From assembly GCF_050337105.1 (NCBI RefSeq), contig NZ_JAKJSQ010000019.1, forward strand, positions 1 through 61,454: DNA of 61,454 nt. The letters are read 5' to 3'. The position numbers and the translations under genes are program-made. The notes under the pieces were generated by a model. The model was given only the letters and a program-made list of their open reading frames with translations. It was not told where the DNA came from and did not search any database. Source of the stretch: Aliivibrio_A kagoshimensis (GTDB lineage: Bacteria; Pseudomonadota; Gammaproteobacteria; Enterobacterales; Vibrionaceae). Within the stretch, counting starts at the first letter, position 1; each line of letters begins with the position of its first letter. This document shows, piece by piece, positions 1-8,238 of this stretch.

Positions 1-59
1 TCTATAGAATGGAAATATACTCAAATATTGCGTATTTTATAGTGACTGGTAGCCCATCC

Positions 60-193
60 TGGTTACAAGAACTCCGAGCTCTACTCGCTAAGTCCCTCAA
101 GAATAGGTTGATAAGTCAATAGAGCCAGTGACGATGTTGTCACAAGGGTCCGTTTGGAAATGAACCGGCCTCCCGTGTTTGGAAAGGTGTTCC
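60..193 (+). promoter_or_regulatory. Moco-type leader RNA (candidate riboswitch) of moaA
   Basis: The 5' leader of moaA matches my memory of the molybdenum-cofactor RNA motif in front of enterobacterial moaA: a GTGAC/GTCAC hairpin at 128-143, then CAAGGG, a stem capped around GGAAATGA at 157-164, and the terminal signature CCTCCCGT followed by GGAAAGGTG at 169-189. GGAAAGGTG is also the Shine-Dalgarno sequence of moaA, so folding would hide the ribosome site. Moco-RNA control of moaA is established in E. coli; its operation here is inferred. Confidence 0.78.
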
Positions 194-1180
194 GTGATAA
201 AACAATTCGAAGATAACTTTGATCGCAAATTTTACTACTTGCGACTGTCACTTACCGATGTCTGTAACTTTAAATGCACTTACTGCTTACCTGATGGTTA
301 TCATCGGGAAGAGAAGAAGCCGACATTCCTTAATATTCATGAAATCAAACGTATCGTTGGTGCGTTTGCTGCTTGTGGTACCTCAAAGATCCGCCTGACG
401 GGTGGAGAACCAAGCCTACGACGAGATTTTGTTGAGATCATTAATGCGGTGGCTGAGCAAGATAACATCAAAAAAATTGCCACGACAACTAACGGTTATC
501 GTATGCAAAAAGAGGTTGCTGCTTGGAAAGAGGCTGGACTGACTCATATTAATGTGAGTGTTGATAGCTTAAACCCAAAAATGTTTCATCAGATTACCGG
601 TGAAAACAAATTTCATGAGGTGATGTCAGGTATTGATAGAGCTTTTGAAGTGGGTTATGAGCAGGTGAAAATCAATACTGTGCTTCTTAAAGATCTCAAT
701 TCACAAGAGTTGCCTCAATTTTTGAACTGGATTAAAACGCGTCCAATTCAACTTAGATTCATTGAGTTAATGCAAACGGGTGAAATGGACCACATGTTTG
801 AAAAGCATCATAAGTCAGGTGTCAGCATTCGAAATCAACTGATTGCAAATGGATGGATCTTAAAGATTAAGAGCCAAAATGATGGCCCTGCACAAGTATT
901 TGTTCATCCAGACTATTTGGGCGAAATTGGTTTGATCATGCCCTATGAGAAAGATTTTTGCCAAAGTTGCAATCGACTGCGAATTTCAGCCAAAGGCAAA
1001 CTGCATATGTGTCTATTTGGTGATTACGGCACCGATCTACGTGACTTACTCCAACATGACAACCAGCAAGCTGAATTAATTTCAAGAATTTCAACTCAAT
1101 TAGAAGGTAAAGCCAAAGGGCACTTTTTGCACGATGGTCATTCTGGCATGACCCCTCATTTGGCTTCTATTGGCGGTTAA
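194..1180 (+). CDS. moaA: GTP 3',8-cyclase MoaA
   Basis: Radical-SAM enzyme that, with MoaC, converts GTP to cyclic pyranopterin monophosphate, the first step of molybdenum cofactor synthesis in the cytoplasm. The N-terminal cluster motif CxxxCxxC is at residues 24-31 (CNFKCTYC), TGGEP follows near residue 75, the second 4Fe-4S cluster motif CQSC with a third cysteine lies near 256-273, and the chain ends in the functional Gly-Gly tail. The GTG at 194 is chosen over the upstream TTG at 179 because the Shine-Dalgarno GGAAAGG at 181-187 sits just before it and the resulting 328-residue length and N-terminus match the family. It is first in moaACDE, 19 bases before moaC. Confidence 0.95.
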   Translation: MIKQFEDNFDRKFYYLRLSLTDVCNFKCTYCLPDGYHREEKKPTFLNIHEIKRIVGAFAACGTSKIRLTGGEPSLRRDFVEIINAVAEQDNIKKIATTTNGYRMQKEVAAWKEAGLTHINVSVDSLNPKMFHQITGENKFHEVMSGIDRAFEVGYEQVKINTVLLKDLNSQELPQFLNWIKTRPIQLRFIELMQTGEMDHMFEKHHKSGVSIRNQLIANGWILKIKSQNDGPAQVFVHPDYLGEIGLIMPYEKDFCQSCNRLRISAKGKLHMCLFGDYGTDLRDLLQHDNQQAELISRISTQLEGKAKGHFLHDGHSGMTPHLASIGG

Positions 1181-1199
1181 GAATTAAGGTAAAGATGTA

Positions 1200-1679
1200 A
1201 TGAATAATTTCACACACATCAACGCTTCAGGTGAAGCGAATATGGTTGATGTTTCTACCAAATCAGAAACAGTTCGAGAAGCTCGAGCTGAAGCATTTGT
1301 TCATATGGCACCAGAAACATTAGCGCTGATTGTGTCCGGGGATCATCACAAAGGAGATGTATTTGCTACTGCCAGGATTGCTGGTATTCAAGCAGCAAAG
1401 AGAACCTGGGAACTGATCCCACTGTGTCACCCATTACTACTGACAAAAGTCGAAGTGCAGTTAGAAGCGTTGCCTGAACTGAATAAGGTGAGAATTGAAT
1501 CTTGTTGTAAGTTAACAGGTAAGACGGGCGTTGAGATGGAAGCATTAACCGCAGCGTCGGTGGCAGCACTAACGATTTATGACATGTGTAAAGCGGTTCA
1601 AAAAGATATGGTCATTGAACAGGTACGCCTGTTAGAAAAAACAGGTGGAAAGTCAGGTCACTTCAAGGTGGAAAAATGA
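1200..1679 (+). CDS. moaC: Cyclic pyranopterin monophosphate synthase MoaC
   Basis: Completes formation of cyclic pyranopterin monophosphate from the MoaA product. The 159-residue length is normal. Family hallmarks are MVDVS near residue 15, the HKGDVFATARIAGI segment carrying the active-site lysine near 51, LCHPL near 75, and the C-terminal MCKAVQKDM segment with the second catalytic lysine. In E. coli moaB lies between moaA and moaC; here only 19 bases separate them, so moaB is absent from this operon. The stop codon overlaps the moaD start (ATGA), suggesting translational coupling. Confidence 0.96.
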   Translation: MNNFTHINASGEANMVDVSTKSETVREARAEAFVHMAPETLALIVSGDHHKGDVFATARIAGIQAAKRTWELIPLCHPLLLTKVEVQLEALPELNKVRIESCCKLTGKTGVEMEALTAASVAALTIYDMCKAVQKDMVIEQVRLLEKTGGKSGHFKVEK

Positions 1680-1921
1680 TAAAGGTTCTATTTTTTGCTC
1701 AAACTCGTGAGCTCGTCGGAACTGACAGTGTTGAGCTGACAGGGAACTATGAAAATGTTGAAGCCATTCGAAGTGAACTCATACTTAAGGGGGATAAATG
1801 GTCGCTTGCTTTAGAGGCTGGAAAGTTGCTAGTCGCGGTTAACCAGACGATCAGCTCTTTAGATTCCACAGTTAGCTCAGGTGATGAAGTTGCTTTCTTT
1901 CCCCCTGTAACCGGAGGTTAG
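1676..1921 (+). CDS. moaD: Molybdopterin synthase small subunit MoaD
   Basis: Ubiquitin-fold sulfur carrier of molybdopterin synthase. The 81 residues end in PPVTGG; the terminal Gly-Gly is adenylated by MoeB and converted to a thiocarboxylate that supplies the dithiolene sulfur. The start overlaps the moaC stop by four bases, and moaE starts on the base after the moaD stop, so the two synthase subunits are almost certainly translated together. A KxxFFAQTRE-like first strand is visible (VLFFAQTREL). Confidence 0.95.
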   Translation: MIKVLFFAQTRELVGTDSVELTGNYENVEAIRSELILKGDKWSLALEAGKLLVAVNQTISSLDSTVSSGDEVAFFPPVTGG

Positions 1922-2374
1922 ATGATTTCAGTTCAAACAGAAGACTTTTCTCTTTCACATGAGTATGAACAATTAGCGCAAGGTTCAGAAGCGGGAGCTG
2001 TGGTCACGTTTATCGGTAAAGTGCGTGACTTCAACCAAGGAGACAGCGTTCAAGGGCTATCACTTGAGCACTACCCAGGAATGACAGAGAAAGCATTAGC
2101 CGACATTATTGAACAAGCGAGAAGTCGCTGGCCGCTGCTTAAGGTGCGAGTGATCCATCGAGTTGGGGATTTAGAATTAGGCGATCAGATTGTCTTCGTT
2201 GGTGTCTCAAGTGCACATAGGCAGGCTGCCTTTGAGTCATGCGAATTTATAATGGACTTTTTGAAAACAAAAGCTCCTTTTTGGAAGAAAGAACAAGTGA
2301 ATGATAGTCGTCGTTGGGTAGATGCGAGAGAGGCAGATAACAAAGCGACTGAAAGGTGGCAGCAACAATCCTAG
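1922..2374 (+). CDS. moaE: Molybdopterin synthase catalytic subunit MoaE
   Basis: Large subunit of molybdopterin synthase, which dimerises and binds two MoaD to convert cyclic pyranopterin monophosphate into molybdopterin. The 150 residues include GAVVTFIGKVRDFN near residue 25, LEHYPGM near 49 and the catalytic lysine segment KTKAPFWKKE near 115-125. The start abuts the moaD stop. It is last in the operon, followed by a strong terminator at 2404-2430. Confidence 0.96.
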   Translation: MISVQTEDFSLSHEYEQLAQGSEAGAVVTFIGKVRDFNQGDSVQGLSLEHYPGMTEKALADIIEQARSRWPLLKVRVIHRVGDLELGDQIVFVGVSSAHRQAAFESCEFIMDFLKTKAPFWKKEQVNDSRRWVDAREADNKATERWQQQS

Positions 2375-2403
2375 CTTCCTATGAGACATGTCACATATTA
2401 ATA

Positions 2404-2430
2404 AAAAAGGTAGCCGAGGCTACCTTTTTT
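2404..2430 (+). terminator. Rho-independent terminator of moaACDE
   Basis: GGTAGCC and GGCTACC form a short perfect hairpin directly followed by six T. An A-run on the left side would let it work on the other strand as well. Confidence 0.85.
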
Positions 2431-2686
2431 ATTATCAATCGAAAAAATGAGATTTAAAGCATTGGATGTGAATAGATATGTTATAAAAAGGGGCGGGTGA
2501 TGTTAAGAAGCGATGATTTACTCTATGGGATCGCTTCAAAATATGTCAGAGACTCAAATTAAGAGATTTGGACGGCAAGACAGCATAAAGCCAATTAACG
2601 TCTTCCCACCTTTCTAGGTAAGCACTTAAACAGTGGCTTTATGAATCTGGAAAGGCCGCAATATCTCACTAGGTTAGCTTGATGCC

Positions 2687-3019
2687 ATGCAGCTTTCTTT
2701 TGGGTTTAAGCGTTACTCTACTCAAGAACTGCTTGATATAAATAGTACCGATCAAGAGATTGTTAATACACTGGCTGAACGAGTGAATATTCTTATTTAT
2801 TAACGTTCATGGCCGGTGAAACTGATGCAAATAAATAGAGTATGGCCCATTGCTCTCATCTTAGTAAACCATGCAGATGACCTCTTTGCGACTATTCACC
2901 AGAGCCTTGAAGCACCTAACACTTTACTTGAAGGGCTGACTGCCTGTCTGGGCTCAACCATAATAACGAACCGCTTAAGAAGCTGCATCTATCTGAATGG
3001 TCACTTCTTCTTAATCTAA
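2687..3019 (+). pseudogene. Probable remnant of a GAF/GGDEF signalling gene
   Basis: Positions 2687-2803 and 2804-3019 are the same reading frame, interrupted by one in-frame TAA at 2801. The first part (FGFKRYSTQELLD, then LAERVNILIY) resembles the C-terminal strand and helix of a GAF domain. The second (VWPIALILV, then LLEGLTACLGSTI) resembles the first strand and following helix of a diguanylate cyclase domain, but the DxD metal site, GGDEF signature and the LTGLxNR segment are missing. I recall that Vibrio cholerae carries a GGDEF gene next to moaE, which would fit. Homology is judged by eye only, and a chance open stretch remains possible. Confidence 0.33.
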
Positions 3020-3250
3020 AAAAATGGAAAAAACAGGATAATACTCTGATGGGAGGGAGGGGGGAGAACCAATCCCATCACTTGTATTTGTTAACGATTT
3101 AACACCTTTTAGAAAAAGAGATAATAGGTGACTTATGGCATATTTATTAGATAGATAGTGATGCACTAATGAGCAAAAAGTGAGAGAGAATCAGTGTTAA
3201 CTTTGTTGGTGTATATAAAGGAATAATAAAGATAATCGATATAGTGTGAC

Positions 3251-3264
3251 TGAATATTCATTCA
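3251..3264. promoter_or_regulatory. ArgR-box-like site upstream of oppA
   Basis: TGAATATTCATTCA fits the ARG box pattern TGAAT-N4-ATTCA exactly. Functional ArgR operators in gammaproteobacteria normally consist of two such boxes about three bases apart; no second copy is seen here, so this could be chance in AT-rich DNA. Confidence 0.25.
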
Positions 3265-3364
3265 CGAGCGTGTTAGCCAATCGTTGAATGCCCAAATCGT
3301 TACTATTTTGCGTAACATTTAAATTATGTGGCTATTGTGCGGGATAGCCTGATGTAGACAGGGT

Positions 3365-3409
3365 TTGTAACTGATAGTTTGTTACAAGCAGGTTAATTTA
3401 GTGTATAGT
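3365..3409 (+). promoter_or_regulatory. Candidate oppA promoter with overlapping inverted repeat
   Basis: TTACAA at 3382-3387 and TATAGT at 3404-3409 are spaced by 16 bases and resemble sigma-70 elements. The inverted repeat TTGTAAC (3365-3371) and GTTACAA (3381-3387), separated by nine bases, overlaps the -35 element and would suit a repressor or activator. If used, the oppA leader would be about 250 nt. Confidence 0.35.
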
Positions 3410-3667
3410 GCTGTCCAGTTGGTTTTGTGGTTTTAAAGCATCTGTTGCAGTATCATAATTCAGATGAATGTATGGATATTTGTGATAACATTAAAAATTA
3501 TTACGCTTTATAACCGTAAATAGTGGAAAACACTGATAATGGCTGCTAGGGTTGGGTGCAACTCTTCAAAGGGTTCTAGTTGAATTATATCAATGAGCCC
3601 TGATAGCAAGTCGTTCTGCTATTGAAGACACATGGATGCAACAATAAAAAACAATGGAGTTTAAAGC

Positions 3668-5299
3668 ATGCACAAAAATAAAATTACTCAAGCCCTACTT
3701 CTAGGTGCTGGGCTATCTTTTGCCGCGACATCATTTACAGCACTTTCTGCAAACGTACCTGCTGGTGTAAAACTGGCTGACAAGCAAGAGCTTGTCCGTG
3801 GTAACGGTACTGAAGTCGCTTCTCTTGACCCACATAAAACAGAAGGTGTTCCAGAGTCACACGTTATTCGTGACCTGCTAGAAGGCTTAGTAAACCAAGA
3901 TGCAGACGGTAAAACTATCCCAGGCGTTGCTGAACGTTGGGAAACTGCTGACAATAAAACATTTACTTTCTACCTTCGTAAAGATGCAAAGTGGTCAAAT
4001 GGCGATCCAGTCACGGCTCATGACTTTGTATACAGCTTCCAGCGCGCAGTTGATCCATTGACCGCCTCTCCGTACTCTTGGTACCTAGAGATGACAACAA
4101 TGATCAATGCTTCAGATATCATCTCTGGCAAGAAAGATAAATCTACATTAGGTGTTAAAGCACTTGATGATTACACTTTTGAAGTGAAGTTAGAATCTGC
4201 AGTACCTTATTTCGTTATGATGACTGGACACACAACAGTGAAACCAGTACATAAAGCAACCGTAGAGAAGTTTGGTGATAAGTGGACTAAACCTGAAAAC
4301 TTTGTAGGTAATGGTGCATTTGTTGTCAACAAGTGGGTAGTGAACGAGCGTCTTGAGCTTACTCGTAATGAAAACTACTGGGACAATGATAAAACCGTCC
4401 TAAACAAAGTAACATTCTTACCAATTGAAAACCAAGTAGCGGAAATGAACCGTTTCTTATCTGGTGAGTTAGATATCTCTTACGAAGTCCCTAATGAACA
4501 CTTTAAGCGCTTGAAAAAAGAGCACGCTGATTCTTTAGCAATTAAAGGTAACTTATGTACGTACTACTACAACTTCAACACACATAAGCCACCATTTAAT
4601 GATGTTCGTGTCCGTAAAGCGATCTCATACGCGATTGACCGTAACATCATCTCAAATGCGATTCTTGGTCAAGGCCAGAAACCCGCTTACTTCCTAACAC
4701 CTGAAATCATTGCTGACTTCAGTCCTGAGCTTCCTGCTTACGGTAAAATGTCTCAAAAAGAGCGTAATGCCAAAGCGAAAGAGTTGCTAGCGGCTGCTGG
4801 TTACAACGAATCAAACCCACTTAAGTTCTCACTACTTTACAACACAAGTGAAAACCATAAGAAGATTGCGGTAGCCATTGGTTCAATGTGGAAGAAGACG
4901 CTAGGTGTTGAAGTCACCCTTGAAAACCAAGAGTGGAAAACGTACCTAGAAACTAAGAAGCAGGGTAACTTTGAAGCGGCTCGTGCTGGTTGGTGTGGAG
5001 ATTATAACGAAGCATCTACGTTTACTTCTCTAATGGAAGGTAAAAACACGACGGGTGGTATCCACTATAAGAGTGCCGAATATGATGAGCTGACCCTGAA
5101 AGCGGTTCAAGCAACATCAGAAGCTGAGCGTCAAAAGTACTACTACGCTCAAGAAGCATTGCTAGCGAAAGACATGCCTCTTGCTCCTATCTATCAGTAC
5201 GTTACAACGCGTCTAGTTAACCCACATGTTGGTGGCTACGCAGTAAACAATGCTGAAGATAAGCTCTACTCTAAAGATATGTACATCATTGCTAAATAA
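3668..5299 (+). CDS. oppA: Oligopeptide ABC transporter periplasmic binding protein OppA
   Basis: Substrate-binding protein of the oligopeptide importer. A Sec signal peptide (basic start, hydrophobic core 8-26, ALSA cleavage after residue 28) precedes a 515-residue mature SBP_bac_5 protein. Typical family segments are LDPHKTEGVPESHVIRDL near 54, GDPVTAHDFVYSFQRA near 115, and DVRVRKAISYAIDR near 315. The ribosome site TGGAG is at 3655-3659. The bases just before the start are CA-rich (GCAACAATAAAAAACAA), a possible GcvB small-RNA target as in E. coli oppA, but this is only inferred. It is the first gene of oppABCDF, separated from oppB by a strong hairpin likely to keep oppA more abundant. 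Confidence 0.95.
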   Translation: MHKNKITQALLLGAGLSFAATSFTALSANVPAGVKLADKQELVRGNGTEVASLDPHKTEGVPESHVIRDLLEGLVNQDADGKTIPGVAERWETADNKTFTFYLRKDAKWSNGDPVTAHDFVYSFQRAVDPLTASPYSWYLEMTTMINASDIISGKKDKSTLGVKALDDYTFEVKLESAVPYFVMMTGHTTVKPVHKATVEKFGDKWTKPENFVGNGAFVVNKWVVNERLELTRNENYWDNDKTVLNKVTFLPIENQVAEMNRFLSGELDISYEVPNEHFKRLKKEHADSLAIKGNLCTYYYNFNTHKPPFNDVRVRKAISYAIDRNIISNAILGQGQKPAYFLTPEIIADFSPELPAYGKMSQKERNAKAKELLAAAGYNESNPLKFSLLYNTSENHKKIAVAIGSMWKKTLGVEVTLENQEWKTYLETKKQGNFEAARAGWCGDYNEASTFTSLMEGKNTTGGIHYKSAEYDELTLKAVQATSEAERQKYYYAQEALLAKDMPLAPIYQYVTTRLVNPHVGGYAVNNAEDKLYSKDMYIIAK

Positions 5300-5331
5300 G
5301 TACACCATCTAATAATAATAAAAATACCTTA

Positions 5332-5365
5332 AGATACTGCATGCAGAAAACTGCATGTAGTATCT
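5332..5365 (+). repeat. Long hairpin between oppA and oppB
   Basis: Two 15-base arms (AGATACTGCATGCAG and CTGCATGTAGTATCT) pair with a single G-T position around an AAAA loop. There is no clean T-run after it, so it is more likely an mRNA-stabilising or leaky-termination element that raises oppA relative to oppBCDF than a full terminator. Confidence 0.7.
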
Positions 5366-5399
5366 ATTTCATTTCAATTGTCACAGACTGAGTGAGTTT

Positions 5400-6320
5400 A
5401 TGCTTAAATTCATACTAAAAAGGATCCTAGAAGCAATCCCAACCATGTTGGTATTGATTACGGTCTCTTTCTTCTTAATGCGCTTTGCCCCTGGTAGCCC
5501 ATTTTCAAGTGAACGTACGTTACCCCCACAGGTAATGGCGAACATTAATGCTAAATATGGGTTAGATAAACCTGTATTAGAGCAATACACCACTTATCTT
5601 ACCAATGTCATTCAAGGTGACTTTGGACCTTCATTTAAATATAAAGACTTTACTGTTAACGAATTGGTTGGTGCAGCACTACCCGTTTCTGCAAAAGTAG
5701 GTGCGGTTGCATTCATCTTTGCGGTGGTATTCGGAGTCAGTGTCGGAACCATTGCGGCTCTGCGGCAAAACACCTGGATAGATTACGGAGTAATGTCCAC
5801 TGCGATGTTAGGGATTGTTATGCCCTCCTTTGTATTAGCCCCGGTATTGATTTATATCTTCTCTATTAATCTTGGTTGGTTCCCCGCAGGTGGTTGGCAC
5901 GACGGCGGTTGGAAGTTCATGACACTGCCTGTACTCGGTATGTCGATGCTTTACGTAGCAACGTTTGCTCGTATTACACGTGGTAGCATGATTGAAACCT
6001 TAAACAGTAACTTCATCCGTACTGCTCGCGCAAAAGGGTTAAGCTACTCATACATCGTTGTCAAACACGCACTAAAACCCGCTATGCTACCTGTTGTATC
6101 GTACATGGGACCAGCATTTGTCGGTATCATTACTGGCTCCGTAGTTATCGAAACTATTTTCGGACTGCCTGGCATTGGTAAGTTGTTTGTAAACGCCGCC
6201 TTTAACCGTGACTATTCGCTCGTAATGGGAATAACAATTCTGATTGGCTTCCTATTCATTATCTTCAATGCAATCGTTGATATTTTACTTGCTTATGTCG
6301 ATCCAAAAATTCGCTATTAA
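5400..6320 (+). CDS. oppB: Oligopeptide ABC transporter permease OppB
   Basis: Inner-membrane permease with about six membrane segments, pairing with OppC to form the peptide channel. The 306-residue size is usual. The cytoplasmic EAA-type loop that docks to the ATPases is visible as FIRTARAKGLSYSYIVVKHA near residue 202-221. The N-terminus MLKFILKRILEAIPTMLVL is typical of OppB/DppB. It lies 100 bases after oppA and 12 bases before oppC. Confidence 0.95.
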   Translation: MLKFILKRILEAIPTMLVLITVSFFLMRFAPGSPFSSERTLPPQVMANINAKYGLDKPVLEQYTTYLTNVIQGDFGPSFKYKDFTVNELVGAALPVSAKVGAVAFIFAVVFGVSVGTIAALRQNTWIDYGVMSTAMLGIVMPSFVLAPVLIYIFSINLGWFPAGGWHDGGWKFMTLPVLGMSMLYVATFARITRGSMIETLNSNFIRTARAKGLSYSYIVVKHALKPAMLPVVSYMGPAFVGIITGSVVIETIFGLPGIGKLFVNAAFNRDYSLVMGITILIGFLFIIFNAIVDILLAYVDPKIRY

Positions 6321-6332
6321 AGGACGGATCCT

Positions 6333-7235
6333 ATGTTAACTAAAAAAGAAAATTTAGACGCGATTGAAAAGTTCTCTGAGAACTTAGAGATTGAAGGCCG
6401 TAGCCTTTGGCAAGATGCAGCTATACGTTTTAAACGAAATAAAGCAGCAATGTTTAGCCTGTTTGTATTAATACTAATTACATTAGCGGTAATTATTGCG
6501 CCAATGTTGGCCGAATTTGCTTATGATGATACTGATTGGTATGCCCTGCATGAAGCACCGAGCGCCACGCATATATTTGGTACCGATAGCTTAGGTCGTG
6601 ATCTCTATGTGAGAACCTTAATAGGTGGTCGAATCTCATTGATGGTTGGTGTAATGGGGGCCTTAGTTGCCGTTATTATCGGTACTGTATATGGTGCGAC
6701 TTCAGGCTTTATTGGTGGAAAAACTGACCGTGCCATGATGCGTATCTTGGAAATTCTATATTCCATTCCATTCATGTTTTTGGTGATTGTATTAGTGACC
6801 TTTTTTGGTCGTAATATTTTCCTAATATTTGTCGCAATCGGTGCCATTGCTTGGCTGGATATGGCGCGAATTGTTCGTGGTCAAACATTAAGCCTACGTA
6901 GCAAAGAGTTCATTGAAGCTGCGCATGTATCTGGTGTGAGTAAGTGGAACATCATTAGACGTCATATCATTCCAAACGTACTAGGCATCGTGGCAGTATA
7001 TTCAACACTACTCGTACCAAGCATGATTTTAACAGAGTCTTTCCTTAGCTTCTTAGGCTTAGGTGTACAGGAACCAATGACAAGTTGGGGTGCACTATTG
7101 CAAGAAGGTTCTCAAACGATGGAAGTGGCTATTTGGCAGTTAACATTCCCTGCAATCTTTATGGTTGTCACACTGTTCTGCTTTAACTACATCGGTGACG
7201 GTCTGCGTGATGCGCTTGACCCTAAAGACAGATAG
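6333..7235 (+). CDS. oppC: Oligopeptide ABC transporter permease OppC
   Basis: Second inner-membrane permease of the Opp importer, 300 residues. It has the long cytoplasmic N-terminal region with LWQDAAIRFKRNKAAM that is typical of OppC/DppC, followed by about six membrane segments. The EAA-type loop FIEAAHVSGVSKWNIIRRH is near residue 190-208, and the C-terminus GDGLRDALDPK is characteristic. The ribosome site AGGA precedes the start, with only 12 bases from oppB. Confidence 0.95.
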   Translation: MLTKKENLDAIEKFSENLEIEGRSLWQDAAIRFKRNKAAMFSLFVLILITLAVIIAPMLAEFAYDDTDWYALHEAPSATHIFGTDSLGRDLYVRTLIGGRISLMVGVMGALVAVIIGTVYGATSGFIGGKTDRAMMRILEILYSIPFMFLVIVLVTFFGRNIFLIFVAIGAIAWLDMARIVRGQTLSLRSKEFIEAAHVSGVSKWNIIRRHIIPNVLGIVAVYSTLLVPSMILTESFLSFLGLGVQEPMTSWGALLQEGSQTMEVAIWQLTFPAIFMVVTLFCFNYIGDGLRDALDPKDR

Positions 7236-7272
7236 AACTGTCTGCTATTAAATATATTAAGCAGGAAGCATT

Positions 7273-8238
7273 ATGAGCTTATTAGATGTCAAAGATCTGC
7301 GCGTAGAATTCACCACACAAGATGGTAACGTGACAGCAGTAAACGATTTAAACTTCTCTCTACAACAAGGTGAAACTCTTGGAATTGTAGGGGAGTCAGG
7401 TTCGGGAAAATCCCAGACTGTATTTGCCCTGATGGGACTATTAGCAAAAAACGGTATTATCTCTGGTAGTGCAAAGTTTGAAGGCAATGAGATTCTAAAC
7501 TTGCCTGAAAAAGAGCTTAATAAAGTTCGCGCTGAACAGATAGCGATGATATTTCAAGACCCAATGACATCACTTAATCCATACATGAAGGTGAGTGATC
7601 AGTTAATGGAAGTGTTGATGCTGCATAAAGGTATGGGCAAAGCAGAAGCATTTGAAGAGTCTGTTCGCATGCTTGAAGCGGTTAAAATTCCTGAAGCACG
7701 TGCACGTATTACGATGTATCCGCATGAATTTTCAGGCGGAATGCGTCAACGTGTCATGATTGCAATGGCGCTGTTATGTCGCCCGAAACTTTTGATTGCC
7801 GATGAACCAACCACGGCATTAGATGTAACGATTCAAGCTCAGATCATGGATCTGTTGAATGAGCTTAAAGATGAGTTCAATACCGCTATTATCATGATTA
7901 CTCATGATTTAGGTGTGGTTGCTGGAAGCTGTGACAAAGTCCTTGTTATGTATGCTGGCCGTACCATGGAGTACGGTACCGTTAATGATATTTTCTATAA
8001 ACCTAGTCACCCGTATGCAGAGGGGCTGTTGAAGGCGATTCCACGTCTTGATACAGAAGGTGAGGTATTGCCAACAATTCCTGGTAATCCACCTAATCTG
8101 CTTAACCTGCCTCCTGGTTGCCCTTATCAAGATCGCTGCCATCGTGTTACTGAGCGTTGCAGTAAAGAGTCTCCGATTTTGACACCATTTGGTGAAGGTC
8201 GTGCTCGTGCTTGTTTTTCTGAATGGGAGTCTTGGTAA
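7273..8238 (+). CDS. oppD: Oligopeptide ABC transporter ATPase OppD
   Basis: Cytoplasmic ATPase that, with OppF, energises peptide import. Walker A GESGSGKS is near residue 40, the ABC signature FSGGMRQR near 155, and Walker B LLIADEP near 175. The C-terminal oligopeptide-transporter extension has four cysteines (GCPYQDRC, ERC, then ARAC), an arrangement reported to bind an iron-sulfur cluster in related importers. The stop TAA overlaps the oppF start (TAATG), indicating coupled translation. Confidence 0.95.
   Translation: MSLLDVKDLRVEFTTQDGNVTAVNDLNFSLQQGETLGIVGESGSGKSQTVFALMGLLAKNGIISGSAKFEGNEILNLPEKELNKVRAEQIAMIFQDPMTSLNPYMKVSDQLMEVLMLHKGMGKAEAFEESVRMLEAVKIPEARARITMYPHEFSGGMRQRVMIAMALLCRPKLLIADEPTTALDVTIQAQIMDLLNELKDEFNTAIIMITHDLGVVAGSCDKVLVMYAGRTMEYGTVNDIFYKPSHPYAEGLLKAIPRLDTEGEVLPTIPGNPPNLLNLPPGCPYQDRCHRVTERCSKESPILTPFGEGRARACFSEWESW

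Larger units (their letters stand above)
2431..3667. other. 1.2-kb gene-poor gap between moaE and oppA
   Basis: No intact gene longer than about 70 codons is visible. The left half (about 2500-3020) contains short open stretches with protein-like composition that I interpret as a decayed gene (separate entry). The right half (3020-3667) is AT-rich and holds the putative oppA control region: an ArgR-like box, an inverted repeat overlapping a candidate promoter, and a long untranslated leader. No tRNA, small RNA or mobile-element end was recognised. Confidence 0.6.

Noticed and set aside
179..193. TTG at 179 as the moaA start
   Set aside because: It falls inside the conserved Moco RNA and upstream of the Shine-Dalgarno sequence.
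2816..3019. A stand-alone 67-residue gene
   Set aside because: No ribosome site, and its similarity to part of a GGDEF core suggests a fragment in frame with the upstream piece.
3640..3667. GcvB target as a separate feature
   Set aside because: The CA-rich stretch is suggestive, but the GcvB sequence of this organism is not in the window, so pairing cannot be judged.
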